Source of the DNA: Anthopleura xanthogrammica | Taxonomy: Eukaryota; Cnidaria; Anthozoa; Actiniaria; Actiniidae | Length of the DNA stretch: 64,000 nt | Reading direction: 5' to 3' | Assembly: GCA_964019055.1 (NCBI GenBank) | Contig: OZ025217.1 | Span: 11,543,755 to 11,607,754 of the forward strand | Shown: positions 53,601 to 61,825 of the stretch, in pieces | How positions within the stretch are numbered: position 1 is the stretch's first letter | Layout of the letters: every line of letters starts with the position of its first letter | Notes under the pieces: model-generated | The model's database searches: none | What the model saw: the letters and a program-made list of their open reading frames with translations, nothing else | What the model was told of the DNA's origin: nothing | Position numbers and translations under genes: made by a program

Positions 53601-55711
53601 GTTATGGTGACAAGGGTTACTTTATCCAACCTACTGTTTTTTCTGGTGTTGAGGATAACATGATTGTTGCTAACGAAGAGGTACCAGAGAATAGACCTTT
53701 TTTTGAATTTCCACGCTGTGTTCCTTTATTACAGACTAGTTTAAGGCGCAGAAATGCGAGCAACAAAATGGTGCAAGTTGCAAGTTGCAAGTTGCAGAGT
53801 GAATGATGCTCGTATTATCACCTCATGGGCAACAAATTTTCATTGTTCCAGAGAGTAAAAAGCGTTTCTTCTTCTGCAACAAAGCTCGCGCAACAAAATT
53901 TTGGTTACACGTGGTAGTAATACGAGCCACATTCACTCTGCAACTGCAACGCAACAATGTTGCGCGACAAGTTGCACGATTTTGTTGCTCGTATTAACGC
54001 AGATACGTTTATAACTAAGGTGTTTAGTACTTTTTTGTCTTGTCTTTCGTCAGATTTTCGGGCCAGTAATGCAAATCTTGAAGTTTAAGAACAATGATGA
54101 CATCATCAAACGAGCCAACAAGAGCATGTATGGATTGGCTGGATCGGTTATCACCAACGATCTTGAACGAGCTATGATGCTGTCCAACAGTCTTCGAGTT
54201 GGAACTGTGTGGTGCGTAATAGTAACGAAAATTAACAGGTTTAAGGGGCGGTAATACGAGGAACAAATTCGTGCAACTTTTCGTGCAACATTATTACGTT
54301 GCAAGTTGTAGAGTGAATGCTGCTCGTACTACCACCTTCCCTGGTTTCTGCTCTCTTTAAATCTGCGGGGAAAAAATTCCTCTGGCACCTAGGGTAACTA
54401 CCACCCCGTGTAACGACAAAGATGTAGAAGCTCTCTCTACTCTCTGCAACAAAGAACATTTTTTAAACGCTGAGTGGTATTACCGCGAACAACAACTGCA
54501 GCTTTAGTTGCGGTAATACGAGCAACAAAATCGTACAACTTCTCACGTTGCAAGTTGCAGAGAAATGTTGATCGTAAAACCACCCACGCACACGTTAACA
54601 CAACTTATCACGCAACAAAAATCGCTGTTGCAAGTCATGGCTGCATGTTGCAAAAAGCTAATGCTTCTAATTTTTGCGACAAATTTTGACTGCTTGTAAG
54701 TGTTTTTAGACCTAAGGCAGCAACTTGAACCAAGTTTAATATTTTGCACGAGAAAAATGTAATACTGTTACGGAAACCAAAACTATTTTTCTTTTGCAGG
54801 GTCAACTGCTACGATGCTCTTAGTGCTCAAGCACCTTTTGGAGGATATAAAATGTCTGGATCAGGAAGAGAGCTGTAAGTAGGATAGGGAATCTATCAAC
54901 TGATATTTCTTTTTGTCTTTGACAGTGCGTTTCACAGAAGTTTTGACGGTAGATTCCAAAGTTCGTTCGGATGTTCAAGTCGTACTTTGGATGTTGATAA
55001 CGAACTTTGTTGGCGAATTTCGAACTTCCTGCATAGTTTGTTCGTTAAAGCCATCTTCTTTCTCCTTGGTGCCAAATTCTTTAGGCTAAGCAATGCCCTG
55101 CTTTGTGAAGCAACTTATCGCTACTAAGCTCCTCGTAAACCATGAAGATGATTCTATCGAACTTACATGGGAAGCCACTGCTGTCCAATCTTTCGGTCTC
55201 TCCTTCACTGACTGACTTTCGTTTTTTTTATTTCCAGGGGAGAGTATGGTCTAGAGCAGTATTCTGAAGTCAAAACGGTAACGTCATAATAGTTATAGAC
55301 CTCTTTGCCTTGAGCGTAATGATTTCCCATTTCAGACCACTCATTCCTTAGAGTATCAGTAAAGTAGGTTTTTGGCATCATTCAATTCAGAAATTGTTTC
55401 CAAAGGTGGCTAAACTGTCAGGAAACATTGGGAAACAAGTGTAACATTGTTTCCTTATGGTTTGGAAACAAAAAATATTTCTGCCATACTACAGAAACAT
55501 ATCTTACTTCTCTGAAATTGCCATGCATAGCAATGCTTCACAAGTGGCTAAACCGTTTATAAAAGTGTTTCTGGAAACACGCTTCCTTGTTTAGCCAGGG
55601 CTTTAAATAAGGAAATTCCTAAACTTATGAAATGTTATCCTGTATCTAACATTTATATAATGATTTTGTTGTGCTAAGGTTACCATCAAGCTTCCAGAGA
55701 AGAACTCCTAG
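47633..55711 (+). CDS. ALDH2: aldehyde dehydrogenase, mitochondrial ALDH2 type, 13 exons, 524 aa
   Basis: NAD-dependent aldehyde oxidation in the mitochondrial matrix. Exons: 47633-47728, 48693-48731, 49066-49170, 49636-49776, 49981-50110, 50527-50717, 52090-52203, 53002-53289, 53516-53680, 54054-54211, 54800-54874, 55238-55277, 55679-55711; 1575 nt with consistent phases. Exon 1 encodes [20 protein letters not shown], rich in Arg, Ala, Leu and Ser with no acidic residues, a typical mitochondrial presequence. Catalytic residues: Asn193 (VIPWNFP), Glu292 (LELGGKSPN), CCC at 325-327 ([11 protein letters not shown]), FTGSTE, EIFGPV and [14 protein letters not shown]. It ends [10 protein letters not shown]. 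Length fits ALDH2 (about 517). Compared with the paralogue at 35804-44661, six exons have exactly equal lengths (105, 141, 114, 288, 165, 158), as do the last three (75, 40, 33); the only change is an extra phase-1 intron at 50110/50527. Poly(A) signal AATAAA at 56317-56322. Confidence 0.95.
49213..49532. mobile_element. TTAA-flanked (piggyBac-like) MITE
   Basis: 320 bp with ends AGGGGCACT and AGTGCCCCT, flanked on both sides by TTAA (49209-49212 and 49533-49536). A further TTGGATGAAAA / TTTTCATCCAA mirrored stretch lies just inside the ends. TTAA duplication is the hallmark of piggyBac transposition. In the mitochondrial-type ALDH intron 3. Confidence 0.8.
50153..50343. mobile_element. CAGGG-ended (hAT-like) MITE in ALDH2-type intron 5
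   Basis: CAGGGCTTAAAATAATGGCC at the left, GGTCATTATTTCAAGCTCTG at the right, 191 bp; related to 7599-7792. It sits in the one intron that the paralogous ALDH lacks. Confidence 0.65.
51480..51935. repeat. degenerate GTGTGACCACA minisatellite
   Basis: Imperfect units such as ACAATGTTGTGTGACC and ACAGTGTCATGTGAGGGTAG, with a higher-order repeat of about 60-110 bp, in ALDH2-type intron 6. Confidence 0.8.
52255..52915 (-). mobile_element. tailed SINE, copy 3 (9 tail units)
   Basis: Read on the minus strand: head with B box GGTTCGATA (complement at 52861-52869), palindrome ATCATATGTGA, body GAGTAGAGTTTGTTGGGTCT, spacer ending CTAAATTTAG, then nine 57-bp tail units down to about 52258. Units 5-6 and 7-8 are the same 114-bp dimer. 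In ALDH2-type intron 7, antisense to the gene. Confidence 0.8.
53745..54005. mobile_element. GTAATACGAGCAACA MITE, paired copy in ALDH2-type intron 9
   Basis: Inverted arms: GCGAGCAACAAAATGGTGCA with GTTGCAAGTTGCAGAGTGAA at the left, and GCACGATTTTGTTGCTCGTA at the right. Further partial copies in the next intron at about 54238-54345 and 54500-54605. Confidence 0.65.
54238..54605. mobile_element. two partial copies of the GTAATACGAGCAACA MITE
   Basis: GGTAATACGAGGAACAAATT near 54249 and CGGTAATACGAGCAACAAAA near 54510, each followed by GTTGCAAGTTG(C/T)AGAG; in ALDH2-type intron 10. Confidence 0.6.
55289..55357. mobile_element. MITE family M1, left half only
   Basis: TATAGACCTCTTTGCCTTGA then CCCATTTCAGACCACTCATT, stopping after GAGTATCA; the right arm is missing. 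In the last intron of the ALDH2-type gene. Confidence 0.6.
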
Positions 55712-56094
55712 GTAGGATGTTACCATCACCAATGAGGATATGACATACCTCATAACTTATACCCTAGACAATATATCAGTGCACTGAACACAAATGTAGT
55801 CCTACAATACTGGCCAAATCTATATCATACAGTACGTACGTATACCTATCACGATCAAGTCCCATTGGATTGGATAGCTATAGCTTGCCTCATATCTACA
55901 ATATGAATGCATGTATTTTAATTATACATGATTTTGTTTAATGACACACTTTGATGATCCTCAAAGCATGCACAGTTTAAAGAAAGAAAGTACAAATAAT
56001 AGACAGCGAGAACTCAAAGGAACTATACTGACAGTTATGATTTGCATGTTACGGTAATCAACGGTTTAGTGTAATGCTTGGAAACCCCTACTAA

Positions 56095-56272
56095 TAGATC
56101 TTTCTTTAGAACTTTAGATCTTTCTTTAGAACTTTAGATCTTTCTTTAGAACTTTAGATCTTTCTTTAGAACTTTAGATCTTTCTTTAGAACTTTAGATC
56201 TTTCTTTAGAACTTTAGATCTTTCTTTAGAACTTTAGATCTTTCTTTAGAACTTTAGATCTTTCTTTAGAAC
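56095..56272. repeat. 20-bp tandem repeat in the ALDH2-type 3' UTR
   Basis: About nine perfect units of GATCTTTCTTTAGAACTTTA. It lies between the stop codon (55711) and the poly(A) signal (56317), so it should be in the mRNA. Confidence 0.9.
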
Positions 56273-56316
56273 AGTACAACTATAATGAACCATGATTGTA
56301 ATCAGCAAAAATTACC

Positions 56317-56322
56317 AATAAA
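56317..56322 (+). terminator. poly(A) signal of the ALDH2-type gene
   Basis: AATAAA about 605 bp after the stop, followed about 70 bp later by a GT-rich stretch (TTTTGTGTGTGATT). Confidence 0.5.
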
Positions 56323-56633
56323 TGGAGCTCATGTTTCCAATCAAAGCTAAGCTGATTCTTTATTTCTTTCTTAATTGTATGAACATGACTTTTGTGTGTG
56401 ATTAAAATTCGTATTCTGAGATTTCCGAACTCTTACAAGCTACCTAATAGTATATGTTCAATCGAAAATGCATGTACCGTATTTGCCGGTGTATGAGTCG
56501 ACTCGGTGTATAAGTCGACCCCCAAAAATCAGGTTAAGAAACATGAATTTTTAGTATATTCTTTGTATATCATATTTACAGTATTAACATTTAGCAATAA
56601 TTTAGTGTTATTTAACATTTTATGTACTACTTA

Positions 56634-56765
56634 TAGAGGGATTTTACTTAACCCGTGAAACAAAAGTTACTAATAGATACAAAGGAAAACAATGGAAATA
56701 AAATCTACTACTGGTAACCTCTATTAATCTACTAACTATATCACGGGTTAAGTAAAACCACTCTA
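56634..56765. mobile_element. 132-bp MITE with 25-bp inverted ends
   Basis: TAGAGGGATTTTACTTAACC on to CGTGA at the left; TCACGGGTTAAGTAAAACCA on to CTCTA at the right. Only one of 25 terminal bases differs plus one more mismatch. TA at both outer edges suggests a Tc1/mariner-type target. Confidence 0.75.
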
Positions 56766-56799
56766 AACTGTTTCACACATTTATAACTTGTTGCGTTTT

Positions 56800-57055
56800 T
56801 GAGCCACCAATACAGGTTTATATTGGCGGCTAGTTGGGAGTAAATATATTCTTATTGGCCATAGTTGCAAAGCAACGAAGGCCATTGCAGAATATATTAA
56901 ATATATATAACCCGTATTGGCGGCTCAAAATTGAAATAAGTTTTGTATCACGATTCTCCTATCACATGGTAATTCTGAGCCAGCAATACAGGTTTATTGG
57001 TGGCTCTCTCCTGATCAAACTTATAGGAGAATCACGAATCATACAGCTATACAAA
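56800..57055. repeat. nested short inverted repeats
   Basis: GAGCCACCAATACAGGTT with AACCCGTATTGGCGGCTC, another GAGCCAGCAATACAGGTT unit, and ATCACGATTCTCCTAT with TATAGGAGAATCACGA: at least two overlapping inverted-repeat elements next to the foldback element. Confidence 0.6.
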
Positions 57056-57095
57056 AATTAATAATAATAATATATATACTGTTATTAGTAGCTCT

Positions 57096-59225
57096 GGTAT
57101 CCGGTACTTTCGCTACCATGTACTTTCGCTACCAGTACCTTAGCTACCAATGACTATGCTTTCGCTACCATGTTGAAGTACTTTCGCTACCATGTCCAAG
57201 TACTTTAGCTACCAAAAATATTTGCAAACCAATATCGTAAAAAAAACTTGATCAACAGTGATAAAACTTTATGTCAACATTCGTAAAGCAGTTTAGAGTA
57301 TTTTTAATCGATCATGACACGATACGAGCGATTAAACAAAGATCGCATAACGATCAAACTACAGCACGATCGCTACCATAACAAGTCCATTGGCTACCAA
57401 CTTATAACTTCACTTCTATTTAACCAAATCAATGAGAAACTGTTTGTTAAGAAGCTCTCGCATATCGTTATCATTTCTAACTTGCCAAAAATCAAACAAA
57501 CGAAGAAAAAATCTTGATTCAATGGTCAAGGCGACGCGCGACGCCATCTTAGCTTGTTTTCGTGAAATCAACAAGCCTCATCAAGTCATACGTTCACGAC
57601 TTTTTCAAATAAAATACATCACGTTTTATTATTTTCACGAAATTTAAAAAGAAATGATTAGGTGCCTTAGTCTGATATAAATTGGAAACAGTTATCGTAT
57701 GTATAGACGCCAAAAACTGAACAAACGAACTGAAGTCAACTTGGTTAGATTTTAATAATTCTAGCCGGTACCGTGGTATTTTCGCTACCAACCCAAAGTT
57801 TCTCATATATCTCCGCTTTTGCTTATCAAAATATTCAGTATCACGGCTTGTTGTAAAGCTCTAGCTTAGTATAATCGTTTCAAGCAAACGAGAAACAGTT
57901 TTTTGATGATAAGAGTTTCATCAACAACAATGTGTGAAGTCCGTTCGCTACCAAGAAATTTGTAGTCTCGGTACAGTTTCTCGGAAGAAATTCATTACAT
58001 ATAGCAACTTTAGGTATAACGACATGGTTTCAACTACACCAGTTTTCTCTAATAAAGATTTCTTTGATTATCTCTGTTTTACTTTACAAAGTTATGCTTT
58101 GGAAACCGACTATGTTTAAATTTGGCAAGTCCGATAAGTTATTGGTCTTTGATTGCCTGATAAACGTCTTCTCAATTATGTTATATACACTTGAAGTGCA
58201 TTTTATATGAACATATGAAAGGTATTGTTGGCTTACTCCGTTTCAATATATTTCAGCATAACTTTGTAAAGAGAAAACTGGTGTAGTTGGAACCATGTCG
58301 TTACACCTAAAGTTGCTATATGTAATGAATTTCTTCCGAGAAACTGTACCGAGACTACAAATTTCTTGGTAGCGAACGGACTTCACACATTGTTGTTGAT
58401 GAAACTCTTATCATCAAAAAACTGTTTCTCGTTTGCTTGAAACGATTATACTAAGCTAAAGCTTTACAACAAGCCGTGATACTGAATATTTTGATAAGCA
58501 AAAGCGGAGATATATGAGAAACTTTGGGTTGGTAGCGAAAATACTACGGATACCGGCTAGAATTATTAAAATCTAACCAAGTTGACTTCAGTTCGTTTGT
58601 TCAGTTTTTGGCGTCTATACATACGAAAACTGTTTCCAATTTATCTCAGACTGAGGCACCTAATCATTTCTTTTTAAATTTTGTGAAAATAAGAAAACAT
58701 AATGTATTTTATTTGAAAAAAGCGTGAACGTGTGACTTGATGAGGCTTGTTGATTTCACGAAAACAAGCTAAGATGGCGTCGCGCGTCGCCTTGACCATT
58801 GAATCAAGATTTTTTCTTCGTTTGTTTGATTTTTGGCAAGTTAGAAATGATAACGATATGCGAGAGCTTCTTAACAAACAGTTTCTCATTGATTTGGTTA
58901 AATAGAAGTGAAGTTATAAGTTGGTAGCCAACGGACTTGTTATGGTAGCGATCGTGCTGTAGTTTGATCGTTATGCGATCTTTGTTTGATCGCTCGTATC
59001 GTGTCATGATCGATAAAAAATACTCTAAACTGCTTTACGAATGTTGATATAAAGTTTTATCACTGTTGATCAAGTTTTTTTTACGTTATTGGTTTGCAAA
59101 TATTTTTGGTAGCTAAAGTACTTGGACATGGTAGCGAAAGTACTTCAACATGGTAGCGAAAGCATAGTCATTGGTAGCTAAGGTACTGGTAGCGAAAGTA
59201 CATGGTAGCGAAAGTACCGTAATTC
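57096..59225. mobile_element. 2.13-kb foldback element with about 1-kb inverted arms
   Basis: Left arm 57096 to about 58098 and right arm about 58253-59225 are reverse complements with only scattered differences; about 155 bp of unique centre separates them. Ends share CGGTACTTTCGCTACCATGT. Direct repeats GTAGCTCT lie at 57088-57095 and 59226-59233. The motif TTCGCTACCA recurs many times, clustered in the outer 110 bp of each arm with TTAGCTACCA variants. Small mirrored open frames in the arms (67-71 residues, 57314-57517 and 58804-59007) match nothing I know. Long arms with an 8-bp duplication suit a MULE-type or hAT-type foldback; family not settled. Confidence 0.85.
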
Positions 59226-59233
59226 GTAGCTCT

Positions 59234-59686
59234 ATATCCTTTTTAACATTATGACTGAAATGATCATGTCCTAAGAACTATTGTGGCAGCCAGTAGTTAC
59301 TGTACAAAAGACCACTTTGCCTTGGGCATAATGTTTTGCCCATTTCAGACTGTCATTACCTTGAGTATCATTTCTTTGTTTGGATGCAAATGAAAAATAA
59401 TAATCCTATTCTCAAAGGAATGACACATAGTCTGAAATAGGCAAAACAAATGCCCAAACTAAAGAGTTCTATTGATTCTTGAAGCCCAGTAAAGGAACCC
59501 GGTCCATTCCAAGGGCAAAGATTGAAAGTGGACCCATGGAAATCTTGCAAAGAATGTTGCAAAATAGGTCCTGTGAGGGGATGGGTGGTAAGGAGTGCAG
59601 CACATGGACAGCACTAGAACAGACATTCTTTGCTGCTATGAGTTACAAAAGTCAATGCAACATCCCCTTTCACTAATACACATCTG
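59234..59686. other. region between foldback element and CCDC15-like gene
   Basis: Contains an M1 MITE copy at 59304-59470 and the presumed 3' UTR of the CCDC15-like gene. No clear poly(A) signal recognised on the minus strand. Confidence 0.4.
59304..59470. mobile_element. MITE family M1, copy near CCDC15-like gene
   Basis: Starts CTTTGCCTTGGGCATAATG, arms CCCATTTCAGACTGTCATTA and ATGACACATAGTCTGAAATA, ends GCCCAAACTAAAG. Confidence 0.7.
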
Positions 59687-61279
59687 CTAAGATTCAAGTG
59701 AGTTCAACAACGATGACATTGCTTTAGCATACTCCTTAGGATTCTTGTAATAGATACAATTATTAGCACAAGTGTCAGGGTTTGTGTCCCATATTGAAGG
59801 TCCACATGCACAGAGAGCAGGCACTTTTATTCCTTTGCTCTTGATCTTCTCCTTAATAACTGCTTTCATAGCATCGACAAACCTCTCAGATTCTTTACTC
59901 TTTTGTAACCTTGCATTTCTTTGTTGTACAGATTTCAAATACTCTGCCTTTTCCTGTTCTTCTCTTTTTTGAATCTCAAGTTTTTCGTCTAGATTTTTCT
60001 GCTCTGCTTGAGCAAGCATTTGTTTATGCTGGTGTTCAACTTCTAGTCTTTCAATTTCTTTTTCAACTTTTATTTCTGCCATTCTCTTCCGGTGTTCTTT
60101 CATTCGAATATTCTCTCTCACTTGCTCTCTTTCAATGTCCATAAAAAGTTTTCTGTAAAGTGCCATTTGACTTTTTTGGCGCCTTTTAGAGTCTTCGGCA
60201 ACTTTACCAGGTTTTAACAGGTCTTCAACCGCTCGTTGCCTCAGAGTGTTTGGATGATTTGCTTTAACATACAATCTTTCTTGAAAATTCTCCTTTTTGT
60301 TAACACAATTTCTAGCTCTGTCATCTGCAAATGTAACTTTTTTCTCTTGCTTCTTGTGTAGCATATTTGGGTTAAAAATTGTAACTTTATTTTGATCTTC
60401 TTCTGCTAGCCATTGTGGTAAAACATCGGCATCATTGTCTTCATTTTCGTCATTTTCTTGCGGGTTTGGGAAATCTTTAATCTCATTATCTCCAAGCCAG
60501 TAATCTCTGACATCATTGTCACCCTCTCCTTGAGCCTGTGGCATGGAAAGTTCATCAGATAAAGCTTGCTCTTTTTCTGTGAAATTCTCTGGAAATCCTT
60601 GTCTTTGTTTTTGGCTTAAAGAATCTTTCCACTGGCCACCTGGCAGCTCGTTCTGTAGATTTGTATCTCGTCTTAAACCTCTAGACCTCAAGACAACACG
60701 AGCATATCTAGCAGTAGAGCGAATCTCTTCTGCATGTTCTTCCAACAACTGGCTTGCTTTATCAACTGCTTCATGACTATGAGCAAGAATTCCAGGCTTT
60801 ATCGGCCTCATAATAGTTTGCTCCGAATTATCCCGATAACTACAAGTATCTTGTTTTGCAAGAGAAGAAGACTTTCTAGTTGAAATTGCTTTGGGAAAAG
60901 AACTTTGATGGACAATATTTCGAACGATTTCTACCGCTTCAAAACTCTTCCCCATTTGTTCCTGCCTCTTCATTTTCTCTAGTATTTTAACCCTGCTTGC
61001 TACTTGTTGCTGGAATTCCTTTAAATGTTGTTCTTTTTCACTTAAAACTTTTTTTAACTTTACCTCCTCTGAAATGGCATTCTGCACAGCGTCTAAAGGG
61101 CCGGAACTTTCGACAGGCTCTACCCAAGCAGAAAATGGCGGGATTCCTGCCGATCGCTGCACAAGATGTCCCTTGGACTTACTCTTCTTACTCGTCTTCT
61201 TATTTGCAATTTTATTCCTTGTTAAGGCTGTGTGATCAGGGAATCTTGGTCTACAAATAAATGCGTTACTGGACGCCAT
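59687..61279 (-). CDS. CCDC15: CCDC15-like centriolar coiled-coil protein, single exon, 530 aa
   Basis: Uninterrupted frame from MASSNAFICRPRFPDH to a stop at 59687-59689. The N-terminal part has AWVEPVESSG followed by a helix VKLKKVLSEKEQHLKEFQQQ and VASRVKILEKMKRQEQ, the arrangement I know from CCDC15. The middle is acidic and low in complexity (ENDENEDNDADVL), then a long charged coiled coil from about 370 to 470 (RKLFMDIEREQ, KEIERLEVEHQHKQMLAQ). The C-terminus has a cysteine-containing signature LCACGPSIWDTNPDTCANNC followed by YYKNPKEYAKAM, again as in CCDC15. CCDC15 is associated with the inner scaffold of centrioles. The gene is intronless here, unlike all its neighbours. Its start codon lies 546 bp from the divergent COPS2 start. 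Family assignment is by memory of motifs, so moderately sure. Confidence 0.8.
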   Translation of the reverse strand: MASSNAFICRPRFPDHTALTRNKIANKKTSKKSKSKGHLVQRSAGIPPFSAWVEPVESSGPLDAVQNAISEEVKLKKVLSEKEQHLKEFQQQVASRVKILEKMKRQEQMGKSFEAVEIVRNIVHQSSFPKAISTRKSSSLAKQDTCSYRDNSEQTIMRPIKPGILAHSHEAVDKASQLLEEHAEEIRSTARYARVVLRSRGLRRDTNLQNELPGGQWKDSLSQKQRQGFPENFTEKEQALSDELSMPQAQGEGDNDVRDYWLGDNEIKDFPNPQENDENEDNDADVLPQWLAEEDQNKVTIFNPNMLHKKQEKKVTFADDRARNCVNKKENFQERLYVKANHPNTLRQRAVEDLLKPGKVAEDSKRRQKSQMALYRKLFMDIEREQVRENIRMKEHRKRMAEIKVEKEIERLEVEHQHKQMLAQAEQKNLDEKLEIQKREEQEKAEYLKSVQQRNARLQKSKESERFVDAMKAVIKEKIKSKGIKVPALCACGPSIWDTNPDTCANNCIYYKNPKEYAKAMSSLLNSLES

Positions 61280-61825
61280 CTTGGTTGACCGTTATAATGA
61301 GCCCGCAGAATCATAACATTGCGGTCATGCATAGTCTCACCACAGGTAGCCCAAACTTTGTAATAAAAAAAAACTTTATAAAATATCTATAATGTACATA
61401 AATATGTTCGTAAAATATAAAAAGCGTAAGATTTGTTTACATATTGTTCATTTTTTTCCAATTTGCATTATTGTTGGGATTTAAGATGGTTTGAAATAAT
61501 TTAATTTGGTCGAAACAAAATTTTTAACTTTTAAATTTCTCCCTATCGTAATCGAATAAACATATACTTGTGGGATTATCTAACATTTACTTTTTAGAAG
61601 TAAATGCTAAAGAAAATATTTCCGCCGGATATTTAGTACTTTTTTAACTCTTATTAATATATTTTGAGAAACACTAAAATATCGCTTGGGCTACCTGTGG
61701 TTCAGTCCCTCACGTCCAGTTCCATCAGAGGTCAACTAGTGTCCAGTCAGTTTTAACCTACATTTTTGTCAGTTCTGTTCAACTTTTTCCCGAAAAAATC
61801 CAAACTTTTCGGGTATTTTTCAACA
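61280..61825. promoter_or_regulatory. shared upstream region of CCDC15-like and COPS2
   Basis: 546 bp between two divergent start codons, a likely bidirectional promoter. No TATA box placed with confidence. Most of it (61339-61701) is an AT-rich inverted-repeat element. Confidence 0.55.
61339..61701. mobile_element. 363-bp TIR element in the divergent promoter
   Basis: Perfect 16-bp inverted ends, ACCACAGGTAGCCCAA at 61339-61354 and TTGGGCTACCTGTGGT at 61686-61701, around AT-rich sequence. No clear target duplication. Confidence 0.65.

Noticed and set aside
57314..59007. Mirrored small frames (MTRYERLNKDR...) as a transposase
   Set aside because: They are the same sequence in the two arms of the foldback element, only 67 residues long, with no transposase motif.
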